Shown: positions 26,497 through 37,449, counted from the stretch's first letter. The stretch: 64,000 nucleotides of DNA from an uncultured Clostridia bacterium (GCA_944384905.1 CALWVE010000002.1:1-64000); one strand, 5' to 3'. Numbers and translations: made by a program. Notes: a model not told the origin generated them from the letters alone.

Positions 26497-27396
26497 TTAA
26501 GCCTGCTTTTTATTCTGGCGCAGCTGATCAGCCAACTGTTGCAGCTCTTCCTTTGTAAACGTATAGGAATGGTTGCAATACTGGCAATGGGCCTCCATCA
26601 CGCCGTTTTCATCGGCCAGATGTTCCACTTCTTCGGGCGGCAAAGTGGAAAGTGCATTCTTCACGCGGTCTTTACTGCAGGTGCAGACATAGCTGACGGG
26701 ATACGAATCCAGCACTTCCACTTCAAAACCTTCCAGCGCGCGCAGGCACATGGCATGCGCGTCCATACCTTTGGCCAGCATGGTCGTAACTGGCTCCAAA
26801 GACGCCACGTTCTTTTCAAGCTTGCTGATCGTTGCTTCATCCGCTCCGGGCAGCAGCTGAATCAGCAGGCCGCCGGCCAGCATGGTTTTGCCCGTTTCGC
26901 GGTTGACCAGCACGCCCAGCGCACACACGGTCGGAATCTGTTCGCTTGTGGCATAATAGCTGGTGATATCCTCGGCAATTTCGCCCGATGTGATCTCCAC
27001 CTGCCCCACATACGGCTCGCCTTCGCCCAGATCACGCACCACGCTCAAACGACCGTTGCGGCCCACGGCCTCCCCTACGGCCAGTTTTCCGTTGGGAGCC
27101 AGCGGAAGATCCACTTCTGGATGATCCACATAGCCGCGCACATTGCCTTTTTCATCTGCGATGGCGACAACGCTGCCCAGCGGACCGCCGCCGTTGATTT
27201 TCAGCGTAAGGGCGGCGTCTTCCTTTTTAAGCAGCGTGCCCATGATGGAAGCACCCGTAAGCAGGCGTCCCAGTGCAGCCGTGGCCACCGGGCTGGTGTG
27301 GTGCAGCTGCTGGGCGGTATACACCAGGTCGCTGCTATCGATTGCGACGGCCATAACGGTGCCGTCGGATGTGATGGTTCGGATAATTTTATCCAC
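26497..27396 (-). CDS. hslO: Redox-regulated holdase chaperone Hsp33
   Basis: A 299-residue Hsp33, a cytosolic chaperone activated by oxidation through loss of zinc. The N-terminal folding domain is recognisable by SPVATAALGRLLTGASIMG and INGGGPLGSVVAIAD. The C-terminal redox switch has all four cysteines: CTCS near residue 238 and CQYC near 271. The next gene upstream, a methyltransferase, ends 21 bp away and may share a transcript. It belongs functionally with the lon-clp-tig quality-control block nearby. Confidence 0.96.
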   Translation of the reverse strand: MDKIIRTITSDGTVMAVAIDSSDLVYTAQQLHHTSPVATAALGRLLTGASIMGTLLKKEDAALTLKINGGGPLGSVVAIADEKGNVRGYVDHPEVDLPLAPNGKLAVGEAVGRNGRLSVVRDLGEGEPYVGQVEITSGEIAEDITSYYATSEQIPTVCALGVLVNRETGKTMLAGGLLIQLLPGADEATISKLEKNVASLEPVTTMLAKGMDAHAMCLRALEGFEVEVLDSYPVSYVCTCSKDRVKNALSTLPPEEVEHLADENGVMEAHCQYCNHSYTFTKEELQQLADQLRQNKKQA

Positions 27397-27417
27397 AGAT
27401 GATTCTCCTCTTTAAAA

Positions 27418-28167
27418 TCAGGTTACCTGCCGATGGGCGGCAAAAATGATGCGCTGTGTCTGTTCCCCAGGCGGATCAAAAGACAGATCGCCATAGCGGC
27501 GCACTTCGTCAAAACCGTGCGCAAGCAGCAGCTTTTCCAGCTCGTCGGGGTCGTATCCTGTCTCCATAAAATGCTCGTGGCTGCGGTGATAGACCGCCCC
27601 GTCTTTTTCAAAGAAATCAATATCCACACGGGTGCGCAGCGTACGCGGATCGGTACTGTTCTGCCACACGCAGTAGATCTCTTCCATGTCGTACACAAAC
27701 GTGTTGTTCCCCAGCACTTCACGATGCTTATACGGGGAATTGACGTCAAAAACAAACCAGCCGCCGGGATTCATAAACAGCGAAACCCGTTCGAATGTTC
27801 TTTCCACCTCGCGCAAAGAAGGCAGGTGGTTTAAGCTATCCAGGCTGCAAAAAACGGTGTCTACCGTTCCGTACAGGTCGATTTTCTGCATCTGCTGGCA
27901 CAGATACAAGATATCAAACCCGGCATCCGCCGCTTTTTCACGCGCCCGGGAAAGCATGGCATAGGAACCGTCGATGCCGTAGATATCGATCCCCCTGCGC
28001 GCCAGTTCTAAGGTTAAACTGCCCGTTCCGCAGGCAAGATCGAGCGTCAATCCCGCCGGATGTTCCAGTTTTTCCAGCAGGCAACACAAATACCCCGCCC
28101 GAGCTTCGTAATCGACGTTGCGGGTCAGGGTATCGTAATAATCGGCAAAAGTTTCGTAGCCGCTCAT
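27418..28167 (-). CDS. Class I SAM-dependent methyltransferase
   Basis: A 249-residue cytosolic methyltransferase. Motif I is LTLDLACGTGSLTLELARRG near residue 38, motif II IYGIDGSYAML, and motif III FCSLDSLNHLPS. The N-terminal YETFADYYDTLT is common in small-molecule methyltransferases of clostridia. It overlaps yerC by 4 bases (ATGA). Substrate unknown. Confidence 0.88.
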   Translation of the reverse strand: MSGYETFADYYDTLTRNVDYEARAGYLCCLLEKLEHPAGLTLDLACGTGSLTLELARRGIDIYGIDGSYAMLSRAREKAADAGFDILYLCQQMQKIDLYGTVDTVFCSLDSLNHLPSLREVERTFERVSLFMNPGGWFVFDVNSPYKHREVLGNNTFVYDMEEIYCVWQNSTDPRTLRTRVDIDFFEKDGAVYHRSHEHFMETGYDPDELEKLLLAHGFDEVRRYGDLSFDPPGEQTQRIIFAAHRQVT

Positions 28168-28484
28168 GCGTTTTCGTTGTGCTTGTCCGGGCCGGCTTCG
28201 GCAGGCAGGCGGTTAAAGGCAATATCGTAGCCGTCGTTTCCGTATTGCAGGGAACGGTTCACGCGGCTGATCGTAGCCGTGGAAGCACCCGTCTGCGCCA
28301 CGATGTCGCTATAAACGCGCTTGGTGCTGAGCATACGGGCAATGGCAATACGCTGGGACATAGCTTTCAGCTCGTCCACCGTACACAGGTCTCCAAAAAA
28401 GTTGTAGCATTCCTCTTCCGTCTGAAGGGAAAGAATGCACTGGAACAGAAAATCGAGATGATCGTCTTTCAGTTTAAGATTCAT
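28164..28484 (-). CDS. yerC: YerC/YecD-family TrpR-related DNA-binding protein
   Basis: A 106-residue protein with the Trp-repressor-like helix-turn-helix: CTVDELKAMSQRIAIARML, then YSDIVAQTGASTATISRVNRSL (split here at YSDIVAQTG and ASTATISRVN). ATG 28484 follows AAGGAGG 8 nt upstream. The target is unknown. The C-terminal 20 residues are polar and variable. Coupled to the methyltransferase gene. Confidence 0.88.
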   Translation of the reverse strand: MNLKLKDDHLDFLFQCILSLQTEEECYNFFGDLCTVDELKAMSQRIAIARMLSTKRVYSDIVAQTGASTATISRVNRSLQYGNDGYDIAFNRLPAEAGPDKHNENA

Positions 28485-28561
28485 AACATCGTCCTCCTTT
28501 ACTTTCGCATTTTAGAGCATAAAAGCAAAAAAGTAAATAGTTTTTTGAGAAAAAATAAAAA

Positions 28562-29143
28562 TTATTTTGCGCAAGCGTCTTCAATCCACTCTTTCAGGCG
28601 CTCCAGACCCTCTCCTGTTTTGGAAGAGAGCGGTAAATACGGAATCTGCGCTTCCTCAAAAAACGATGTGTATTTCTGATTCTGCTCCTGTGTTTCCGTT
28701 TTATTCAGCTTGTCGCTTTTTGTGCAGACAACCGCAAACGGCAATCCGCTGCTGACCAAAAAATTGAGCATGTCCACGTCGTCCGCTGTAGGCATATGGC
28801 GGAAATCCAGAATCTGCACCACCAGCCGGATCGGACGGTCTGCGGCAAAATAACCTTCTACCAGGCCGGCCCAGCGCTTCTTTTCTTCTTTGGAAACGCG
28901 GGCAAAACCGTAGCCCGGCAGATCGACCAGACGCATTTCGTTGCCGCGATAGAAATTGATCGTCGCGGTTTTTCCCGGCGCCGAACTGACGCGCGCCAGC
29001 GATTTTCGCCCGGCCAATTTATTGATCAGCGAAGATTTGCCCACATTGGATTTGCCGGAAAACACAATTTCCGGCAAATCACCCGCAGGCAGCTGCGGCA
29101 GGAGGCCCGCCGCCATCTCAAAAGTCAGTGTCTGAAAATTCAA
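28562..29143 (-). CDS. ysxC: Ribosome biogenesis GTPase YsxC/EngB
   Basis: A 193-residue GTPase needed for 50S subunit assembly. G1 is [19 protein letters not shown]3 RLVDLPGYGFA, G4 VCTKSDKL, and G5 LSSKTGEG. The start is a TTG at 29143 with GGGAGG 9 nt upstream, the only start consistent with the conserved N terminus. It lies 30 bp after lon, the order found in many Firmicutes. Confidence 0.95.
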   Translation of the reverse strand: MNFQTLTFEMAAGLLPQLPAGDLPEIVFSGKSNVGKSSLINKLAGRKSLARVSSAPGKTATINFYRGNEMRLVDLPGYGFARVSKEEKKRWAGLVEGYFAADRPIRLVVQILDFRHMPTADDVDMLNFLVSSGLPFAVVCTKSDKLNKTETQEQNQKYTSFFEEAQIPYLPLSSKTGEGLERLKEWIEDACAK

Positions 29144-29173
29144 GGTGTCAAACCTCCCTGTGCAAGCTGCGCT

Positions 29174-31597
29174 TTATACAACCGTTGTACAATCGGCTCT
29201 GCCCGGCTTGGGCAGTACATAACGGTTTTCTTCTTCCTGGGGTTCGGCCAGCGGTTCCGGACGGCTGCAAAGCGCCAGTTCCAGCACCTCGTCAACCCGG
29301 CGAACCGGCACGAACGTCACGTTTTTCTTGACGACTTCATCCACCTCGGCCAGATCCGGTTCATTATCGGCCGGAATAATCACCGTGGAGATGCCGTTTT
29401 TATAGGCCGCCATCGATTTTTCGCGCAGGCCGCCGATGGGCAGTACACGCCCCTGCAGGGTGATTTCCCCTGTCATGGCGATGGTATGGCGAATCGCAAT
29501 ACCCGTCAAAGCGGATGTCACAGCCGTAGCCATGGCGATACCGGCAGAGGGGCCGTCTTTCGGAACGGCACCTTCGGGTGCATGCAGATGGATATCCTTT
29601 TTGGCATAGAAATCGGGCGAGATACCCAGCTTGCGGGCGCGGGTACGGATGCAGGTAATCGCCGTACGGGCAGATTCTTTCATCACATCGCCCAGCGAAC
29701 CGGTCAGCTCGATTTTGCCCGTGCCTTCCATCACAGCCACTTCAATCGGCAGCAATTCTCCGCCTACACTCGTCCAAGCCAGGCCGTTGACAAGGCCCAC
29801 TTCGTCTGTTTTCGAGGTAGGATCGTTCTTGAATTTCTGCGGACCAAGCAGTTCTTCCAGATTTTCGGGCTTAACGGTGAACTTCTCGAAATCCTCTTCG
29901 GAAACGATCTTCTTGGCCGTCTTGCGGCAAACCGTGGCGATGGTGCGCTCCAGCGTACGCACACCGGCTTCGCGGGTATAGCCATCGATGATCGCACGCA
30001 TAGCAGCGGGCGTAAAATGCAGCTGCTGCGGACGGATACCCGCCGCTTTGAGTTCACGCGGGATCAGATGACGGGCAGCGATATGATACTTTTCCTCGCT
30101 GGTATAGCTGCCCAGCGTAATCACATCCATACGATCATACAGCGGGCCGGGGATCTGCGAAGCATCGTTGGCCGTGGTGATGAACATCACGTGGCTGAGA
30201 TCGAACGGAAGATCGATGTAATGGTCGTGGAACGTGCTGTTCTGATCGGGATCGAGCACTTCCAGCAGCGCGGCGGCCGGATCGCCCTTGAAATCCTTGC
30301 CCAGCTTATCCACTTCATCGAGCAGCAGCAGCGGGTTGTTGACCCCGGCCTGCTTGATACCGGCGATGATGCGCCCGGGCATGGAACCGACATACGTGCG
30401 GCGATGGCCGACAATATCGGCTTCGTCATGCACGCCGCCCAGGGAAACGCGCACATATTTGCGTCCCGTAGCTTCGGCAATCGAACGGGCAATCGACGTT
30501 TTACCCACGCCCGGAGGCCCCACCAGGCAGATAATCTGCGGCGTAGTTTCCGGCGCGAGCTTGCGCACAGCCAGCGTTTCGATAATGCGTTCTTTCACTT
30601 TTTCAAGGCCATAGTGGCCGCGGTCCAACACGCTCTTCGCCTTAGCCAGATCGATCTTTACCTTGCTCTGCTCGTTCCACGGCAGTTCCAGGCACGTTTC
30701 GATATACGCGCGCATCACAGCGCCTTCGTGGGAGCCGTACGGCATTTTGGCGAAGCGGTCGCATTCTTTCATCAGCTTGGCGGCCGCTTCTTCGGGAAGA
30801 TTCAGCGCCTCGATACGGCGGCGCAGTTCTTCCGATTCCTCGGCCGGGTTATCGTCCTCGCCCAGTTCTTCGGCAATTGCCTTCATCTGCTCATGCAGGA
30901 AATACGCCCGCTGACTTTCGTCCATCGAAGCACGGGCTTTTTCGGTGATTTCATTTTCGATGCGCGAAACCTGAATTTCATCCTCGAGAATTTCGGAAAG
31001 CTTCTTCAAACGCTTCACCGGGTGCATTTCGTCGAGGATAACCTGCTTTTCTTCAAAATCCAGCGGGACGTTCGCGGCGATAAAATCGGCCAGTTCCCCG
31101 CAGTCTTTCTTTTCGAGCACGCCCAGAATAATATCCGGCGGCACCTGCTTGCTGGTGCGGATGTATTCCTCAAACAGGTTCTGGATATAACGCTGCAGCG
31201 CTTCCGTGCGGTTGGTCGTGCGGTAATTCAAAGAAGCAAACGGAGTGACTTCGGCCCGCAGGTACGGTTCTTCCAATACCAGGCGGTTCACCTCGGCACG
31301 GCAGACGCCTTCTACAAAAATCTTCACTTCATCATCGCCGCGGCGAACCAGCTGTTTGATGCGCGCCACCACGCCGACTTTATATAAATCATCCGCAGTG
31401 GGTTCATTTTCCGAAAGGGATGTCTGGGTTACCAGAAAAATCAGCTGATCGCTTTCCATGGCTTTCTGCACAGCCAACACGGACTTTTTACGGCCGACAT
31501 CAAACTGCAGCAGCATTTTCGGGAAAACGACCAGTCCCCGCAGAGCCAGCGCCGGATAGGTTACCGCGGTCTGCTCTTTCAAAACGGATTCACTCAT
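29174..31597 (-). CDS. lon: ATP-dependent protease Lon
   Basis: An 807-residue LonA. It has an N-terminal substrate-recognition domain ([18 protein letters not shown]) and a coiled-coil linker. The AAA+ module has Walker [19 protein letters not shown] near residue 360. The protease domain has catalytic Ser in [14 protein letters not shown] near 687 and catalytic Lys in [16 protein letters not shown] 31597 follows AAGGTGG. Length is normal, with a short polar C-terminal extension. Adjacent to clpX and clpP. Confidence 0.97.
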   Translation of the reverse strand: MSESVLKEQTAVTYPALALRGLVVFPKMLLQFDVGRKKSVLAVQKAMESDQLIFLVTQTSLSENEPTADDLYKVGVVARIKQLVRRGDDEVKIFVEGVCRAEVNRLVLEEPYLRAEVTPFASLNYRTTNRTEALQRYIQNLFEEYIRTSKQVPPDIILGVLEKKDCGELADFIAANVPLDFEEKQVILDEMHPVKRLKKLSEILEDEIQVSRIENEITEKARASMDESQRAYFLHEQMKAIAEELGEDDNPAEESEELRRRIEALNLPEEAAAKLMKECDRFAKMPYGSHEGAVMRAYIETCLELPWNEQSKVKIDLAKAKSVLDRGHYGLEKVKERIIETLAVRKLAPETTPQIICLVGPPGVGKTSIARSIAEATGRKYVRVSLGGVHDEADIVGHRRTYVGSMPGRIIAGIKQAGVNNPLLLLDEVDKLGKDFKGDPAAALLEVLDPDQNSTFHDHYIDLPFDLSHVMFITTANDASQIPGPLYDRMDVITLGSYTSEEKYHIAARHLIPRELKAAGIRPQQLHFTPAAMRAIIDGYTREAGVRTLERTIATVCRKTAKKIVSEEDFEKFTVKPENLEELLGPQKFKNDPTSKTDEVGLVNGLAWTSVGGELLPIEVAVMEGTGKIELTGSLGDVMKESARTAITCIRTRARKLGISPDFYAKKDIHLHAPEGAVPKDGPSAGIAMATAVTSALTGIAIRHTIAMTGEITLQGRVLPIGGLREKSMAAYKNGISTVIIPADNEPDLAEVDEVVKKNVTFVPVRRVDEVLELALCSRPEPLAEPQEEENRYVLPKPGRADCTTVV

Positions 31598-31709
31598 TAC
31601 GGACCACCTTTCTTATTTGGAATATAGAAGCAAGATAAGGGCTGCACAGTCCCAAAGCTCGGGCTGCGCAGTCCTTTCCTGTCATTTTTCAGCCAAAGGC
31701 AGACACTTC

Positions 31710-33029
31710 TCAGGAAGCGTTGGGCTTTTTGCCCCGCCATTTACGGCCGTTAATTTTAATTTTTACGGGTTTGCGTTCTTCGTTATACACAAACTCCGGT
31801 TCGGCGCCGTTGAGCACCGTATCTTCGGTTACGGTGATTTTCTCTACCGTATAGTTGCTGGGCGTTTCAAACATGAGGTCACTGAGCGTTTCTTCCATGA
31901 TGGCACGCAGACCGCGGGCGCCCGTTTTGCGTTCAATCGCCTTGGCAGCCACGGCGCGCAGTGCACCGGGAGTAAACTCCAGTTCCACTTCGTCCAGCTT
32001 GAACAGCTGCTTATACTGATTCAGCAGGCAATTCTTCGGAACGGAAAGAATCTTCACCAGCGCGTCTTCCGTAAGGCCTTCAAGTGCCGTAATAACCGGC
32101 AAACGGCCTACGAGTTCCGGGATCAGACCGAATTTAACCAGGTCCCCCGGAATAACATCTTTCATCCACGCAGAGGAATCCAGCTCTTTGCGACCCTTGA
32201 CTTCAGCGCCAAAACCCATGGCGGAAGAAGACTGACGCTTCTCCACAATCTGGTTCAAGCCGTCAAACGCACCGCCGCAGATAAACAGAATGCCGGAAGT
32301 ATCGATCTGGATAAACTCCTGCTGCGGATGTTTGCGTCCGCCTTGCGGCGGAACGTTGGCAACCGTGCCTTCCAGAATTTTCAGCAAAGCCTGCTGTACG
32401 CCTTCGCCGCTGACATCACGGGTGATGGACGGCGTTTCGGATTTACGGGCAATCTTATCGATTTCGTCGATATAGATAATGCCGCGTTCGGCACGCTCGA
32501 TATCAAAATCGGCAGCCTGAATCAGGCGCAGCAGAATATTTTCCACGTCTTCGCCCACGTAGCCGGCTTCCGTCAGCGTGGTGGCGTCCGTAATGGCAAA
32601 GGGGACATCCAGCATTTTGGCCAGTGTCTGGGCAAGGTAGGTTTTTCCCACACCGGTGGGGCCAAGCAGCAGCACGTTGCTTTTGGTCACACCCGTTTCG
32701 CCCTCTTCGGCGCCGAAATAAATGCGTTTGTAGTGATTGTACACCGCAACCGCCAGCGCTTTTTTGGCCGCATCCTGACCGATCACATACTCATCCAGCC
32801 GATCTTTGATTTCGCGGGGCTTGAGCAGTGTTGTCACTGTACCACCCTTCTGCGGCTGCGAACGTTCGGCTTCATCCGCTTCATCTTCAAGGATGGAAAG
32901 ACAAAGCTCTACGCAGGAATCACAGATATACACGCCGGGGCCTGCGATCAGACGCTTGGCGAAATTCTGCGGTTTACCGCAAAAAGAACAGCAAATCTCT
33001 TTTTCGTTGTTATCCTGGTTATTTGCCAT
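31710..33029 (-). CDS. clpX: ClpX, unfoldase subunit of the ClpXP protease
   Basis: A 439-residue AAA+ unfoldase. The N-terminal zinc-binding domain is CSFCGKP...[10 protein letters not shown] (four Cys, residues 14-46). Walker A is [18 protein letters not shown] near residue 121, Walker [12 protein letters not shown], and the pore loop is [11 protein letters not shown] segment resembling the ClpP-docking loop (IGF in canonical ClpX) reads AMGFGAEV near residue 268, so the tripeptide has M at the first position. It follows clpP by 37 bp. Confidence 0.97.
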   Translation of the reverse strand: MANNQDNNEKEICCSFCGKPQNFAKRLIAGPGVYICDSCVELCLSILEDEADEAERSQPQKGGTVTTLLKPREIKDRLDEYVIGQDAAKKALAVAVYNHYKRIYFGAEEGETGVTKSNVLLLGPTGVGKTYLAQTLAKMLDVPFAITDATTLTEAGYVGEDVENILLRLIQAADFDIERAERGIIYIDEIDKIARKSETPSITRDVSGEGVQQALLKILEGTVANVPPQGGRKHPQQEFIQIDTSGILFICGGAFDGLNQIVEKRQSSSAMGFGAEVKGRKELDSSAWMKDVIPGDLVKFGLIPELVGRLPVITALEGLTEDALVKILSVPKNCLLNQYKQLFKLDEVELEFTPGALRAVAAKAIERKTGARGLRAIMEETLSDLMFETPSNYTVEKITVTEDTVLNGAEPEFVYNEERKPVKIKINGRKWRGKKPNAS

Positions 33030-33066
33030 GAATGTCTCCTCTCTCTGTATTCAATGCGAAAGAAGG

Positions 33067-33651
33067 TCAGCGCTTTTCAATCACCTTATCGATCAGGCCG
33101 TAAGCCAGTGCTTCTTCGGGTGTCATAAAGTTATCGCGCTCGGTGTCGTGTGCAATCACTTCATAAGGCTGACCCGTGCGCTCTGCCAGAATGGTGTTCA
33201 GGCGCTTCTTAGTCTGAAGAATGTGGCGGGTATGAATTTCCATATCGGTAGCCTGACCCTGCGCACCGCCGCTGGGCTGATGAATCATGATATCGCTGTT
33301 AGGCAGCGCCAGACGCTTGCCCTTGGCGCCTGCGGCCAGCAGGAAAGCACCCATGCTGGCAGCCATGCCCATGCAGATCGTAGAAACATCGCACTTGATA
33401 TACTGCATGGTATCATAGATGGCAAGACCGGCCGTAACCGAGCCGCCGGGGCTGTTGATATACAGGCTGATATCTTTTTCAGGGTCCTGGCCTTCCAGAT
33501 ACAAAAGCTGCGCGACAACCAGGCTGGCCGTCGTATCATTGACTTCATCCGTCAGCATAATGATACGGTCATTCAGCAGTCGGGAGAAAATATCATAAGA
33601 ACGTTCGCCGCGGCTGGTCTGTTCCACAACATAAGGGACTAAACTGCTCAT
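33067..33651 (-). CDS. clpP: ClpP, proteolytic subunit of ClpXP
   Basis: A 194-residue serine protease. The catalytic Ser is in [11 protein letters not shown] near residue 98, His in [13 protein letters not shown] near 123, and Asp further on in the [10 protein letters not shown] region. The N-terminal [24 protein letters not shown] is typical. ATG 33651 follows AAAGGTG. No CtsR box is visible upstream. Confidence 0.97.
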   Translation of the reverse strand: MSSLVPYVVEQTSRGERSYDIFSRLLNDRIIMLTDEVNDTTASLVVAQLLYLEGQDPEKDISLYINSPGGSVTAGLAIYDTMQYIKCDVSTICMGMAASMGAFLLAAGAKGKRLALPNSDIMIHQPSGGAQGQATDMEIHTRHILQTKKRLNTILAERTGQPYEVIAHDTERDNFMTPEEALAYGLIDKVIEKR

Positions 33652-33707
33652 ACATACTCACCTTTCTCTTGTAATCTCTTTAAGTATAGGTTCTTTTTCA
33701 TATCAGT

Positions 33708-33748
33708 ATGCCCGCCGCTCATACAAAGCAGCGGGCATTTTTTGTTTT
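33708..33748 (+). terminator. Hairpin with plus-strand T run beside tig
   Basis: Stem ATGCCCGCCGC / GCAGCGGGCAT followed by TTTTTTGTTTT on the plus strand. The neighbouring genes tig and clpP run on the minus strand, where no T run follows, so its polarity is opposite to the operon. Confidence 0.5.
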
Positions 33749-33769
33749 AGATCAAAATTTAGAAAAAAC

Positions 33770-35065
33770 TTATTCAGCCTTTTCTTCTACGGCTACCGCG
33801 TTGTCGCGTACCAGACCCATGGCATGCTCAACAGCGATGTCTTCGCGCAGGTTCTTTTCCGGAATGAAGGCCTTAACCTTATCGGCTTCCAGATTGTAAG
33901 CATCGGCATACTTCTTGTATTCGGCTTCCAGATCTTCTGCGGTTACTTCGATATTCTCGAGTTCAGCGATCTTTTCCAGAGCCAGACGTACCTTAACCTG
34001 CTGTTCAGCCTGCGGCTTGAACTGCTCGGCCATGGTTTCTTCGGTCATGCCGGTGTACTGCATATAGGTCTTAAGATCCAGCCCCTGGGACTGCAGACGA
34101 TAACCGAAGTTGTTTACCATCTCGCGGGCGGCGTTGTCGAACATAGCCTGCGGGATTTCAGCCTTAACCAGCTCGGCCAGCTTGTTTACCAGAGCGGTGT
34201 CAACAGCTTCCTTAGCGGCTTCTTCGCGGTTCTTCGCGAGCTTTTCCTTCAGGTCTGCTTTATAGGCATCCAGCGTATCGAATTCGCTAACATCCTTAAC
34301 GAACTCGTCGTCTACTTCAGGCAGTTCCTTAGCCTTGATCTCGTGCAGCTTGCACTTGAACACAGCTTCCTTGCCCTTGAGGTCTTCTGCATGATAATCT
34401 TCCGGGAACTTCACGTTCACGTCGAATTCATCGCCTACGTTGTGGCCGGCAACCTGCTCTTCAAAGCCCGGGATGAAGCTGCCGGAGCCCAGAACCAGAG
34501 CATAGTTTTCGCCCTTGCCGCCTTCAAAAGCTACGCCGTCAACGAAGCCTTCGAAGTCGATTTCAGCGGTATCGCCCATAGCGGCGGCACGATCTTCAAC
34601 AACAACCATGCGGGAGTTGCGATCGCGTACTCTTTCGATTTCAGCATCGACATCAGCGTCGGTTACTTCTACAGAGGGTTTTGTTACTTCAATACCCTTG
34701 TAGCCTTCGATCTCAACTTCCGGCTTTACCGTAACGGTAGCCTTGAAGGTGAAGCCGTCTTTGGACAGGTTGTCCATATCAAAATCGATCTTATCATCTA
34801 CATAAGCCACGCCGGACTCTTCGATAGCAGCCTGCAGGGCATCGGGATAGATCATGTTCACGGCATCTTCATAGAAGACCTGTTCGCCGTAGTATTTTTC
34901 GATGTATTTGCGCGGGGCCTTGCCCTTGCGGAATCCGGGGATCTGGATTTTCTTGCTTTCTCTCTTAAAAACGGTATCGAGCGCCTGGGCGAATTCTTCT
35001 CCCGTAACCTCGATCTCGAGCTGTACTCGGTTGGTATCCACCTTATTGGTCGACTTCAGATTCAT
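33770..35065 (-). CDS. tig: Trigger factor
   Basis: A 431-residue ribosome-associated chaperone and peptidyl-prolyl isomerase. The N-terminal ribosome-binding loop is GFRKGKAPRKYIEKYYG near residue 45. The FKBP-like domain covers about 150-245 (GDTAEIDFEGFVDG, FIPGFEEQVAGHNVGDEF). A helical C-terminal chaperone domain follows. ATG 35065 follows AAGGAGG. Possible extended -10 promoter TGTTATAAT at 35102-35110. Codon use is strongly biased, as for groEL. Confidence 0.97.
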   Translation of the reverse strand: MNLKSTNKVDTNRVQLEIEVTGEEFAQALDTVFKRESKKIQIPGFRKGKAPRKYIEKYYGEQVFYEDAVNMIYPDALQAAIEESGVAYVDDKIDFDMDNLSKDGFTFKATVTVKPEVEIEGYKGIEVTKPSVEVTDADVDAEIERVRDRNSRMVVVEDRAAAMGDTAEIDFEGFVDGVAFEGGKGENYALVLGSGSFIPGFEEQVAGHNVGDEFDVNVKFPEDYHAEDLKGKEAVFKCKLHEIKAKELPEVDDEFVKDVSEFDTLDAYKADLKEKLAKNREEAAKEAVDTALVNKLAELVKAEIPQAMFDNAAREMVNNFGYRLQSQGLDLKTYMQYTGMTEETMAEQFKPQAEQQVKVRLALEKIAELENIEVTAEDLEAEYKKYADAYNLEADKVKAFIPEKNLREDIAVEHAMGLVRDNAVAVEEKAE

Positions 35066-35200
35066 GTTGTTTCCTCCTTGAAATGCTCAGAGCTACTGGC
35101 TATTATAACACAGGGCAAGGCAATATGCCAGTATGAAAGGTAAATTTTTTTTGAATTTGCGCCTGTTTTTCCGGTATTTTTAAAGAAAATCAAAAAATAC

Positions 35201-35896
35201 TCAGCTTTTCGCCACCAGAACAGGCATAAAGGCGACATGATCGGCCGAAATGAGCCGCATACGGATTCCGCGGTATTCGCCCACCAGAAAGCGGCGCGCG
35301 GCCTGGGAACCATGAATATGGCCGAAATAGCATTCGCGGATTCCGTGGCGTTCCAGCACGTCCAGAATTTCGGTGCTTTCGATTCCGTCGTAAACCGGCG
35401 GATAATGCAGAAACACCACGGGCGTGCCGCCCAGCTGTTCAGCCAGGCGGATCGACGTTTCGATCCGTCCGGCCTCGCGGCGAACAATTTTCTTATCTTC
35501 TTCGGTTACGGCGCGGCACATCCAGCCACGGGAGCCGCACACGCTGATCTCCCCCACCCGGCAGGCGCTGTTGTGGACGATTTCGATATCGTCGTATCCA
35601 AGCGAGCCGAGATAAGCCTCGATCTTGGCACGGGTAGACCACCAGTAATCGTGATTCCCTTTAAGCAGCAGTTTTTTGCCGGGCAGCGCGTGAAGAAAAG
35701 CAAAATCTTTTTCCGTTTCTTCCAGGCGCATCCCCCATGAGATATCCCCGGCAATCACAACCGTATCGTTTTCCGTAACCAGCGCGCGCCAGTTTTTTTC
35801 CAGCCGCTGCACATAGTTTTCCCAGCCGTGAAACACATCCATGGGCTTATTGGCCGAAAGGGACAGATGCAGATCGGCAATGGCAAAAAGCGACAT
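35201..35896 (-). CDS. Calcineurin-like metallophosphoesterase
   Basis: A 231-residue enzyme with the dimetal motifs FAIADLHLS, VIAGDISWG, LLKGNHDYWW, and later YFGHIHGS. ATG 35896 follows GGAGG. Substrate cannot be inferred. It lies 12 bp after thrC and is probably co-transcribed, without an obvious functional link. Confidence 0.9.
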   Translation of the reverse strand: MSLFAIADLHLSLSANKPMDVFHGWENYVQRLEKNWRALVTENDTVVIAGDISWGMRLEETEKDFAFLHALPGKKLLLKGNHDYWWSTRAKIEAYLGSLGYDDIEIVHNSACRVGEISVCGSRGWMCRAVTEEDKKIVRREAGRIETSIRLAEQLGGTPVVFLHYPPVYDGIESTEILDVLERHGIRECYFGHIHGSQAARRFLVGEYRGIRMRLISADHVAFMPVLVAKS

Positions 35897-35908
35897 GGCT
35901 TCCTCCGA

Positions 35909-37408
35909 TTAGGACAACAGCGAAAGGACGGTGTCCTTCATCTGTCCGGCGTCGATGCTGCGGGTAAAGCGTACCGTGCGCTCGGCCAGATCGGCCAGCT
36001 GCTGCGGCACAGCCAAACCGGAACGCTCGTTGAGGCGGCGTACGTTTTCGAATTCATCTTCGCACGTTTCCCCGCCGATTGCAGCAAGCACATGGTCGGC
36101 AAACTTATAGGGGTTCGCCGTGGAAGCGATCACCGTGGGCGTGTCGTCGCCGGTGCGGGCACGGTAATCTTCATAAACCTTAACGGCAACGGCCGTGTGC
36201 GTATCGCACAGATAACCTTCTTCGCGGAAGATCCGTCCGATGGTTTCGGCCGTTTCGGCATCGTCGCAGAAACCGGCCGCAAAACGCGCCTGCACATCGC
36301 GCAGGGTGGCGGGATCAACCGTATACGCGCCCGTTTCGCTGAGCGCTTTCATCCAGGTGCGCACGGAAAGATCGGAACCGCCGCTGAGATGGAACAGCAA
36401 ACGTTCCAGGTTGGAAGAAACCAGAATATCCATGGAAGGCGACACCGTGGTGTGGAAATCGCGGTTGCGATCGTACGTGCCGGTGGTGATGAAATCAGTC
36501 AATACATTATTGGCGTTGGAAGCGCAGATCAGCTTGTTGAGCGGCAGACCCATGCGGCCGGCATAGTAAGCGGCCAGAATGTTGCCGAAGTTGCCAGTGG
36601 GCACAACCACATTGATGCGATCGCCGTTTTCGATTTTACCGGCAGCCAACAAATCGGCATAAGCCGAGAAATAATAGACGATCTGCGGCAGCAAACGGCC
36701 CCAGTTGATGGAGTTGGCGCTGGAGAACATCATATCATGGTGCGCCAGTTCATCGCGGATTTCGGAATCGGTGAAAATCTTTTTCACGCCGGTTTGGGCG
36801 TCGTCAAAATTGCCGTGAATGGCGCAAACATCCACATTATTGCCGGCCTGCGTCGTCATCTGGCGTTTCTGCATGGGGCTGACGCCGTCCTGCGGATAGA
36901 ACACCAGAATACGGGTATGATCTACATCCTTAAAGCCCTCGAGCGCGGCTTTGCCCGTATCGCCCGAAGTAGCTACCAAAATAACAGCCGTCGTTTCCGG
37001 ATGCTGTTTGCGCAGCGAAACCGTAAGCAACTGCGGCAGCAGCTGCAACGCCATATCTTTGAACGCGCAGGTGGGGCCGTGCCACAATTCCAGCATGTGC
37101 GTACCGTTTTTACGGGTTACCACAGGAGCCGGCACCCCGTTTTCAAACTTTTCGGGGGCATAAGCGGCGTCCACACAGGCGCGAATCTCTTCCTGTGTAA
37201 AATCGGTGAGGAAATCCTTCAGCACAAAAGCCGCACGATTCGCATAGCTCATCTGCTGCATCTGCGCAATTTCTTCTTTTGTATAAGAAGGCAGGCGGCA
37301 GGGCACAAAAAGCCCGCCTTCATCGGAGATTCCCTGCGAAATAGCCTGAGAAGCCGTAACCCGCACGGAAGCGTCACGTGTGCTCTGATAGTACAATTCT
37401 CTGTTCAT
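35909..37408 (-). CDS. thrC: Threonine synthase
   Basis: A 499-residue PLP enzyme converting O-phosphohomoserine to threonine. The N-terminal YQSTRDASVRVTASQAISQG and the PLP-lysine motif GPTCAFKDMALQLLP (near residue 110) identify the longer, E. coli/yeast-type class. The phosphate-binding ATSGDTGKAAL and VVPTGNFGN follow. ATG 37408 is preferred over an earlier TTG, with CGAGG 8 nt upstream. Confidence 0.96.
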   Translation of the reverse strand: MNRELYYQSTRDASVRVTASQAISQGISDEGGLFVPCRLPSYTKEEIAQMQQMSYANRAAFVLKDFLTDFTQEEIRACVDAAYAPEKFENGVPAPVVTRKNGTHMLELWHGPTCAFKDMALQLLPQLLTVSLRKQHPETTAVILVATSGDTGKAALEGFKDVDHTRILVFYPQDGVSPMQKRQMTTQAGNNVDVCAIHGNFDDAQTGVKKIFTDSEIRDELAHHDMMFSSANSINWGRLLPQIVYYFSAYADLLAAGKIENGDRINVVVPTGNFGNILAAYYAGRMGLPLNKLICASNANNVLTDFITTGTYDRNRDFHTTVSPSMDILVSSNLERLLFHLSGGSDLSVRTWMKALSETGAYTVDPATLRDVQARFAAGFCDDAETAETIGRIFREEGYLCDTHTAVAVKVYEDYRARTGDDTPTVIASTANPYKFADHVLAAIGGETCEDEFENVRRLNERSGLAVPQQLADLAERTVRFTRSIDAGQMKDTVLSLLS

Positions 37409-37449
37409 GGGCAAAACCTCGCCTTTCTATTATAAGTACAAACGCCGGC

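Noticed and set aside
28796..31387. Open frame of more than 860 codons on the plus strand opposite lon and ysxC
   Set aside because: Same reasoning: it runs across two real genes, has abnormal composition and no start signal.
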